Assembly: GCA_020721025.1 (NCBI GenBank)
Contig: DYNO01000127.1
Coordinates: forward strand, 1-9,868
DNA: 9,868 nucleotides
Source of the DNA: Thiomargarita sp.
GTDB taxonomy: Bacteria > Pseudomonadota > Gammaproteobacteria > Beggiatoales > Beggiatoaceae
Reading direction: 5' to 3'
Below, piece after piece: positions 6,062 through 9,868 of this stretch (the stretch's first letter is position 1; each line of letters opens with the position of its first letter). A program made the translations under genes and the position numbers. Below the pieces are notes generated by a model that was given only the letters and a program-made list of their open reading frames with translations, did no database searches and was not told the origin of the DNA.

Positions 6062-6895
6062 ATGCAAAAACATCTCATCGAAGATATTGAAGTAACTTTG
6101 TTATTGGAAAGCATTTTTCAACGCTATGGCTATGATTTTAGGAATTATGCAAAAGGTTCCATCAAACGGCGCGTGTACAATTTGCTGCAAAAAACCGGAC
6201 ATCATGAGATTAGCGAATTAATACCACGTTTATTATACGATGAGGTGTTTTTTGGCAGTGTGCTGAGTCATTTTTCGATTCCTGTTACAGAAATGTTTCG
6301 TGATCCTAGTTTTTTCACAGAGTTACGACGGCAGGTTTTTCCGGCTTTAAAAAACTATCCCTTTCTCAAAATTTGGCACGCCGGATGTGCAACAGGAGAA
6401 GAAGTTTATTCAGCGGCAATTTTCCTTGTAGAATCAGGACTATATGAGCGTACTACAATTTTTGCGACAGATTTTAATGATGAGGTATTGCGCCGCGCTA
6501 AAAAGGCAAGTTATAGCTTGAAAAATTTACCAACATTTGCTAAAAATTACGAGTTGGCGGGCGGTTTTTTCGACTTTTCGCAATATTATCGGGTCGAAAA
6601 TGAAACGATGGTGATGAATGAGGCGTTACGAGAAAATATTACTTTTGCGAATCATAATTTAGTGACAGATGGCGTATTTGGTGAAATGCACTTGATTTTT
6701 TGTCGCAATGTGTTGATTTATTTCGATAAAACTTTACAGAATCGAGTGTTAGAATTATTGACGCGTAGCTTGATCGATGCGGGTTTTTTATGTTTGGGAA
6801 GCAAGGAAAGTTTAATATTTTCAAGTATTGTGAAAGATTTTAAAGAAATGGATGGAAAAGAACGAATTTATCAAAAAATCGTTGAAGTCGCTTAA
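6062..6895 (+). CDS. CheR-type methyltransferase (SAM-dependent)
   Basis: A 277-residue CheR-family protein from the ATG at 6062; a TTG at 6044 would add six residues. Domains in order: a small N-terminal helical CheR domain (about 5-70; YGYDFRNYAKGSIKRRV at 22-38), the TEMFRD linker motif (76-81), then a Rossmann methyltransferase domain. SAM-binding elements are HAGCATGEEVYS (106-117), the acidic FATDFND (134-140, D137), ANHNLV (196-201) and FCRNVLIYF (213-221). CheR enzymes methylate glutamates on chemoreceptors. This version, without TPR repeats and with the 'YGYDFR-Y' start, resembles CheR proteins that sit with hybrid kinases and CheB in non-flagellar sensory systems. Here no cheB, receptor or kinase gene is adjacent, so its target is unknown; gliding or surface-sensing control would suit a filamentous bacterium but is speculation. 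It ends convergently with nudF. Confidence 0.92.
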   Translation: MQKHLIEDIEVTLLLESIFQRYGYDFRNYAKGSIKRRVYNLLQKTGHHEISELIPRLLYDEVFFGSVLSHFSIPVTEMFRDPSFFTELRRQVFPALKNYPFLKIWHAGCATGEEVYSAAIFLVESGLYERTTIFATDFNDEVLRRAKKASYSLKNLPTFAKNYELAGGFFDFSQYYRVENETMVMNEALRENITFANHNLVTDGVFGEMHLIFCRNVLIYFDKTLQNRVLELLTRSLIDAGFLCLGSKESLIFSSIVKDFKEMDGKERIYQKIVEVA

Positions 6896-6940
6896 AGTGT
6901 GTTGTCAAATGAGAGTGCCATACAAGAGAGGATTTAGAAA

Positions 6941-6978
6941 TTGCGTAGGGTGCATCAACGTGATGTCATGCACCGCAA
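6941..6978. repeat. GTGCAT hairpin, probable dispersed intergenic repeat or bidirectional terminator
   Basis: GGTGCAT (6949-6955) and ATGCACC (6968-6974) form a 7-bp stem around 'caacgtgatgtc', and an outer TTGC/GCAA (6941-6944, 6975-6978) extends it past a 4-nt bulge. The 'GTAGGGTGCATCAACG...ATGCACC' pattern is one I recall as a recurrent intergenic unit in several bacterial genomes; that is memory, not a search. It sits in the 183-bp spacer between two convergent genes, where a bidirectional terminator would be useful. The rest of the spacer holds only weak stems, such as one at 7015-7039. Confidence 0.5.
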
Positions 6979-7078
6979 CTGTTTGAAATTCTTAAGATAG
7001 TGTATGATGCTTTACTTGAAGAGTTTCAGGATTCTCAAGCGATATTTTAAAAATTGTGAAGGGGATATCAACGCCGGA

Positions 7079-7696
7079 TTATGCCCCGCCTAACCATTGT
7101 TTACGCAGAGATTCTCGATTTAACGCCAACCACTGCAACGCAATCACCGCAGGGGCAGCTCGAATTTTTCCTGTCGCTAATAAATGTTGTGACTCTGCAA
7201 ATGACACGACATGCACTTGAATATCTTCATGTTCTTCAGCCATACCATAAATCCCGCCTATTTGACTGCTATCAACACGTCCACAGAATAATTGCGTGGT
7301 TTCCGCCGCGCCTCCCGGACTGCCAAAAAAATGATACAGTGGGATTAAGTCACTGATTTCACAACCGGCTTCTTCCCGCGTTTCTCGATGCACCACCGCT
7401 ATCGGCTGTTCTCCCGCTTCGATGATGCCCGCCACCACTTCCAACAACCATGCCTCATCAGGATTTTTTGCCACACTGATCGCCCCGGCTCGAAACTGCT
7501 CCACCAATACCACTTCATCACGTACTGGATCGTAGGGCAACACCGCGACGGCATGACCTCGTTCTAAAACCTCGCGCGGCATCTCGGCACTCCAACCGCC
7601 AGCAAATAACGTATGTTTCACGGTGTAGCGCATTAATTTAAAAAATCCGCTATAACCAATTGATTTTTCAATCACTACGAATTGTTTTTCCATCAT
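7079..7696 (-). CDS. nudF: ADP-ribose pyrophosphatase (Nudix hydrolase NudF)
   Basis: A 205-residue Nudix hydrolase of the ADP-ribose pyrophosphatase group, which splits ADP-ribose to AMP and ribose 5-phosphate in the cytoplasm. The complete Nudix box GX5EX7REUXEEXGU is present at 90-112 (GIIEAGEQPIAVVHRETREE, then AGC), where the REtrEE glutamates bind Mg2+. NudF-type signatures flank it: ERGHAVAVLPYDPVRDEVVLVEQFR (45-69), the FFGSPGGAAET active-site loop (123-133), the EEHEDIQVHVV segment (154-164) and the C-terminal AAPAVIALQWL. The frame opens at TTG 7705, but two ATGs follow (7696 and 7693). I chose 7696, where a GGAC sits a few bases upstream as a weak ribosome site. It is a single gene, convergent with the cheR-like gene, and the fold-back element lies upstream of it. 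Confidence 0.93.
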   Translation of the reverse strand: MMEKQFVVIEKSIGYSGFFKLMRYTVKHTLFAGGWSAEMPREVLERGHAVAVLPYDPVRDEVVLVEQFRAGAISVAKNPDEAWLLEVVAGIIEAGEQPIAVVHRETREEAGCEISDLIPLYHFFGSPGGAAETTQLFCGRVDSSQIGGIYGMAEEHEDIQVHVVSFAESQHLLATGKIRAAPAVIALQWLALNRESLRKQWLGGA

Positions 7697-7825
7697 TTTG
7701 TCCAAATTATTGTAACCAAAACCGTTGACTTAAGAAAAATTAGGTAAAAACAGATGTTATTCAAGAACTCAGATTCAAACAATGAAGTTTTACTAATGAG
7801 AAATAGTTTCAAATAAAACAAAGAG

Positions 7826-8031
7826 TTCCTCGTTCCCATGCGCCGGCGTGGGAATGCCGTCCAGACGCGCCAGCGTCACGAGTCATGATTTTCAACTGAT
7901 TGATTTTCATCATGTTGATAGAAAATTATTCTCATATCGAAATGGAAAGATGGCTACAACATTGTTAAACCCATCAAATGACGCTGGCGCGTCTGGACGG
8001 CATTCCCACGCCGGCGCATGGGAACGAGGAA
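7826..8031. mobile_element. 206-bp fold-back element with perfect 53-bp inverted arms (REPIN/MITE-like)
   Basis: The left arm (7826-7878) and right arm (7979-8031) are exact reverse complements over all 53 positions, around a 100-nt AT-rich centre (7879-7978). Each arm is strongly GC-rich against its surroundings and carries two further internal stems: TTCCCA...TGGGAA across a CGCCGGCG core, and GACGC-GCCA-GCGTC. The 'CGTTCCCA...TGGGAATGCCGTCCAGACGC' unit is one I recall as a dispersed repeat in sulfur-oxidising and other proteobacteria. No transposase gene is inside, and I see no convincing target-site duplication at the ends. It is therefore best read as two inverted copies of a REP-like unit (a REPIN) or a non-autonomous MITE. 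As RNA it would make a very long stem and could end transcription coming from the ABC genes. Confidence 0.8.
7886..7914. repeat. Short repeats in the centre of the fold-back element
   Basis: TGATTTTCA occurs at 7886-7894 and again at 7901-7909, a 15-nt period. In addition, CATGAT (7884-7889) pairs with ATCATG (7909-7914). These sit in the AT-rich loop between the long arms and could add a small hairpin at the tip of the large one. Confidence 0.35.
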
Positions 8032-8057
8032 AAATTGTCCAAACGATTGATTTCAAG

Positions 8058-8090
8058 AATTAACAGAATAGCTTGTTGATCATGTTAATT
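8058..8090 (-). terminator. Hairpin downstream of the ABC ATPase gene
   Basis: AATTAACA (8058-8065) and TGTTAATT (8083-8090) are an 8-bp perfect stem with a 17-nt loop, located 34 nt beyond the minus-strand stop of the ABC ATPase gene. The stem is AT-only apart from one GC pair, and the T-run is poor, so it is a weak intrinsic terminator at best. The 'GAATTAACAGAAT...GTTAATTTTGTGAATCAGG' wording resembles a dispersed intergenic repeat I recall from other genomes, which is the alternative. Confidence 0.35.
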
Positions 8091-8123
8091 TTGTGAATCA
8101 GGCAAATTATGGTTCAGATAATT

Positions 8124-8867
8124 TTAAGCGGCGGATTCTAAATGCAAAAATTTGTGATATTCGGCTAACACAGTACGCGTATCGCCTGCCATTCGACTCA
8201 CCCCGTTTTCTATCCACACCACCCGATTGCACAATTGTTGAATCAAAGCAGCATGATGCGAAACAAACACGATGGTTTTGTTGGAATGAATTTTTTCCTG
8301 CATGACCTTGGTTGATTTCTGATAAAATTCCGCATCGCCCACTCCCAAAATTTCATCAATCAGCAACACATCGGGATCGACTTGAAATGCCACAGAAAAA
8401 CCCAAACGTGCCAACATCCCAGAAGAATACGTGGCTATCGGTTGATCGATAAAATCACCTAATTCAGCAAATTCAATAATTGAATCCATCCGTTTCAAAA
8501 TTTCCCGCTTGCGTAACCCCATGAACATGCCGCTTAAAATCGCATTCTCCCGTCCGCTCAGGTAGTAAATAAACCCCAATTGCAGCGACAACAGCGAGGC
8601 TTGATAGCCGGTGTTAATCAATTGTCCATGCGAAGGCTGCATAATTCCCGCCATCAAACGCAGCAGGGTACTTTTTCCCACGCCGTTGCGCCCGATGATA
8701 CCGAGGGTATCGCCTTGATATAAATCAAAAGAAACGTCTTTCAACGCCCAAAATTCTTCACCAAACACCCCGCGTTTGCGTCGATAGGACAGTCCGACAT
8801 TTTTTAGCGACATGATAAGTTCATGTTTTTGCTGTACTTCTTGATTTGTTATGATTTCTGTGGTCAT
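8124..8867 (-). CDS. Polysaccharide-export ABC transporter, ATP-binding subunit (Wzt/KpsT/TagH type)
   Basis: A 247-residue ABC ATPase. Walker A is GRNGVGKST (59-67), the signature is YSSGM (147-151), Walker B is DVLLIDE (166-172), and the switch histidine is in FVSHH (201-205). The YSSGMxxRLGFS signature and the GVGDAEF motif after Walker B mark the O-antigen/teichoic acid/capsule export branch. It energises export of a lipid-linked glycan through the ABC-2 permease encoded just upstream. It ends soon after the core domain and lacks the C-terminal carbohydrate-binding domain found in Wzt proteins of the O9a type, so chain-end recognition is not built in. Start ATG (8867) overlaps the permease stop by ATGA. 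An internal ATG at 8813 would drop an 18-residue N-terminal extension. The exact glycan is unknown because no glycosyltransferase gene is in view. Confidence 0.93.
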   Translation of the reverse strand: MTTEIITNQEVQQKHELIMSLKNVGLSYRRKRGVFGEEFWALKDVSFDLYQGDTLGIIGRNGVGKSTLLRLMAGIMQPSHGQLINTGYQASLLSLQLGFIYYLSGRENAILSGMFMGLRKREILKRMDSIIEFAELGDFIDQPIATYSSGMLARLGFSVAFQVDPDVLLIDEILGVGDAEFYQKSTKVMQEKIHSNKTIVFVSHHAALIQQLCNRVVWIENGVSRMAGDTRTVLAEYHKFLHLESAA

Positions 8868-9658
8868 GGCATCACCTTCGGATACACATATTCAAATTTT
8901 TGGATTAAGTATTTGCCAAACCAAATGCCGAGTAGCGAAAAAATGCTGATGATCGCGAGAGCTTGCCAATCCGGTGAGCGGTTGTACATCAATACGTTAC
9001 GAAAATCTTCGATCAAGTTCACCATCGGATTGAGATAATACAATTGCTTATGGAAATCTAACACATGGGGCAATTTGGAAACGTCTAAAAATACGCCAGA
9101 CATGAAGAAAACCGCAGTCAATACATTTTCGACCACAAAACGCAAATCTGGTAAAAATGGCACAATGGCAGCTAGAATGAGCGAACATGCGGTAATTAAA
9201 AGCAATTGTACGAAGAAGAGCACCGGTAGTGCCCAATAATATTCGTTGATTTGATAGCCGCGCAGCCATAAAAATGCAAGTAATAATGTGAAGATGAACA
9301 AGAACTTCACGGTGTCCGTGAGAATTAAAATGATGGGAAAGATGATTTTGGGCAAATTGACATGTTTCATCAAAAAGTGGGCACCCAAAATTGTTTCTGA
9401 AGCGTGCGACAGGCAGGATTTAAACCATTGCCAAATCGTTAATCCGACAAGTAAAAATGGCACGTAATCATCGGTGCGGTGTCCGAGCAAGATGCCAAAC
9501 ATGACGTAGAAAATGCTCATGTACATGATGGGCTCAAAAATCCACCACATAAATCCGAGATAAGTACGTTCGGTTTCGGCTCGTAAATCGGCGTAGGTTT
9601 TATAAAAAATCAGTTCAAGATAGCGAAAAAATAATTGTATTCGAGTTTCTGTTCTCAT
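8864..9658 (-). CDS. Polysaccharide-export ABC transporter, ABC-2 permease (Wzm/KpsM/TagG type)
   Basis: A 264-residue inner-membrane permease from the ATG at 9658; a TTG at 9664 would add two residues. It begins with an amphipathic, charged segment (LELIFYKTYADLRAETERTYLG, 14-35) leading into LGFMWWIFEPIMYMSIFYVMFG, the classic ABC-2 polysaccharide exporter entry. About six membrane helices follow (roughly 38-58, 66-82, 105-131, 142-169, 176-190 and 233-252). The FMSGVFLDVSKLP re-entrant region (185-197) and YYLNPMVNLIEDFRNVLMY (207-225) are conserved in this family. It forms a dimeric channel with the ATPase encoded downstream and is coupled to it by the ATGA overlap. No Shine-Dalgarno is visible ahead of the ATG. 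A palindrome (9685-9697) lies 27 nt upstream. Confidence 0.92.
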   Translation of the reverse strand: MRTETRIQLFFRYLELIFYKTYADLRAETERTYLGFMWWIFEPIMYMSIFYVMFGILLGHRTDDYVPFLLVGLTIWQWFKSCLSHASETILGAHFLMKHVNLPKIIFPIILILTDTVKFLFIFTLLLAFLWLRGYQINEYYWALPVLFFVQLLLITACSLILAAIVPFLPDLRFVVENVLTAVFFMSGVFLDVSKLPHVLDFHKQLYYLNPMVNLIEDFRNVLMYNRSPDWQALAIISIFSLLGIWFGKYLIQKFEYVYPKVMP

Positions 9659-9684
9659 AATCAATCAGTTAAGTTTAACGAAAA

Positions 9685-9697
9685 GGTAAATTTTACC
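9685..9697. promoter_or_regulatory. 13-bp perfect palindrome upstream of the ABC permease
   Basis: GGTAAA (9685-9690), a central T, then TTTACC (9692-9697). It lies 27 nt before the permease ATG on the minus strand and covers the stop codon of the small ORF at 9693-9830. On the minus strand it contains a TAAAAT that could be a -10 element, but no good -35 is present. An operator is possible; chance cannot be excluded. Confidence 0.3.
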
Positions 9698-9855
9698 CGC
9701 TCAAAACAAACTCAAGAATGCGCGGGCAATCGACCGGCAAAGGTGTGTATTTTAACAGTAATGACAGCGGTAGGTGACGATATTTTTCAGTGTAGGTTCG
9801 CAGTTGATCGCTTGATGATTTGCCCCCCATAGAAGCAGAATTTTGCAGCAAGCAT
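9693..9855 (-). pseudogene. Possible small gene with a frameshift at a G6 run, at the window edge
   Basis: On the minus strand an ATG at 9855 has a strong ribosome site (AGGTGA, five bases upstream) but its frame closes after 22 codons. The adjacent frame, entered at the run of six G (9823-9828 on the plus strand), stays open to TAA at 9693-9695. From an in-frame ATG at 9830 it gives 45 residues containing SSSDQLRTYTEKYRHLPLS and PVDCPRILEFVLSG, which reads like genuine protein. Dropping one G would join them into a protein of about 54 residues. It ends 34 nt before the permease start. I do not recognise a family. It may be a decayed gene, a phase-variable one, the 3' end of something larger, or chance. 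Confidence 0.3.
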
Positions 9856-9868
9856 GAATATCACCTAG

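Larger units (their letters stand above)
7706..8123. other. 418-bp gene-free region between nudF and the ABC transporter
   Basis: No credible coding sequence is present. From left to right it holds about 120 bp of AT-rich DNA where the nudF promoter should lie (a TACAAT-like minus-strand -10 is visible, but there is no good -35), the GC-rich fold-back element (7826-8031), and a second stem (8058-8090) just behind the ABC ATPase stop. The open frame across 7848-8063 is a translation of the fold-back arms and not a gene. Confidence 0.8.

Noticed and set aside
5905..6114. Minus-strand 69-codon open frame between the cytochrome and cheR-like genes
   Set aside because: It overlaps the start of the cheR-like gene and the end of the cytochrome gene, has no ribosome site I can see, and resembles no family; a non-coding leader explains the region better.
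7848..8063. Plus-strand 71-codon open frame
   Set aside because: It runs through both arms of the fold-back element; its HSHAGAWERG-like text is a translation of the repeat, of a kind often mis-annotated as protein.
9750..9868. Minus-strand LGDIHAC at the right edge, recalling a metallophosphoesterase GDIHG motif
   Set aside because: The text after the motif does not continue like that family and stops after 38 codons; a six-residue match at an edge is not enough.
1..9868. CRISPR arrays, tRNA, rRNA, complete insertion sequences and prophage genes
   Set aside because: No regularly spaced repeats, no tRNA-like cloverleaf arms and no recognisable transposase, integrase or phage protein were found by eye; a covariance-model scan was not possible here.

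Overview
The window looks like an AT-rich chromosomal segment of a gammaproteobacterium. A relative of the filamentous sulfur oxidisers (Beggiatoa/Thioploca/Thioflexithrix type, order Thiotrichales) is the best guess. This is an inference from the AT-rich coding sequence, a CbbY-type phosphatase of the kind found in Calvin-cycle autotrophs, and GC-rich intergenic repeats of the 'CGTTCCCA...TGGGAATG' type. No marker gene in the window proves it. No rRNA, tRNA, CRISPR array or intact transposase gene was seen.

Layout, left to right. (1) Positions 1-651 hold the C-terminal end of a TonB-dependent outer-membrane receptor whose reading frame is broken upstream. (2) Positions 652-3039 carry four plus-strand genes with no evident common job: a stand-alone receiver-domain response regulator with a structured leader, a small RDD-family membrane protein, a CbbY-like HAD phosphatase, and an unrecognised 150-residue protein. 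(3) Positions 3093-5167 hold yejB and yejE, the two permease subunits of a peptide (microcin C-type) ABC importer. They overlap by ATGA, and no binding-protein or ATPase gene lies beside them. (4) A 222-bp spacer holds two mutually exclusive hairpins and a near-consensus sigma-70 promoter. It leads into a cytochrome b561 gene (5390-5908) with all four expected haem-ligand histidines. (5) A stand-alone CheR-type methyltransferase (6062-6895) ends convergently with a minus-strand ADP-ribose pyrophosphatase (nudF, 7079-7696). A small repeat-like hairpin lies between them. (6) A 418-bp gene-free gap (7706-8123) holds a 206-bp fold-back element with perfect 53-bp inverted arms. (7) On the minus strand, a polysaccharide-export ABC transporter pair (permease then ATPase, overlapping by ATGA) fills 8124-9658. 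A doubtful small ORF with a possible frameshift at a G6 run lies upstream of it, at the right edge.

The genes read mostly as independent short transcription units. Three pairings have clear functional meaning: yejB-yejE (inner-membrane importer core), the ABC-2 permease with its ATPase (export of an O-antigen or capsule-like glycan), and, more loosely, the receiver protein and CheR as signalling parts separated from their usual partners. The less ordinary material is non-coding: the 53-bp-arm fold-back element, the alternative hairpins behind yejE, the palindromic leaders of the response regulator and cheR, and the broken ORFs at both window edges.
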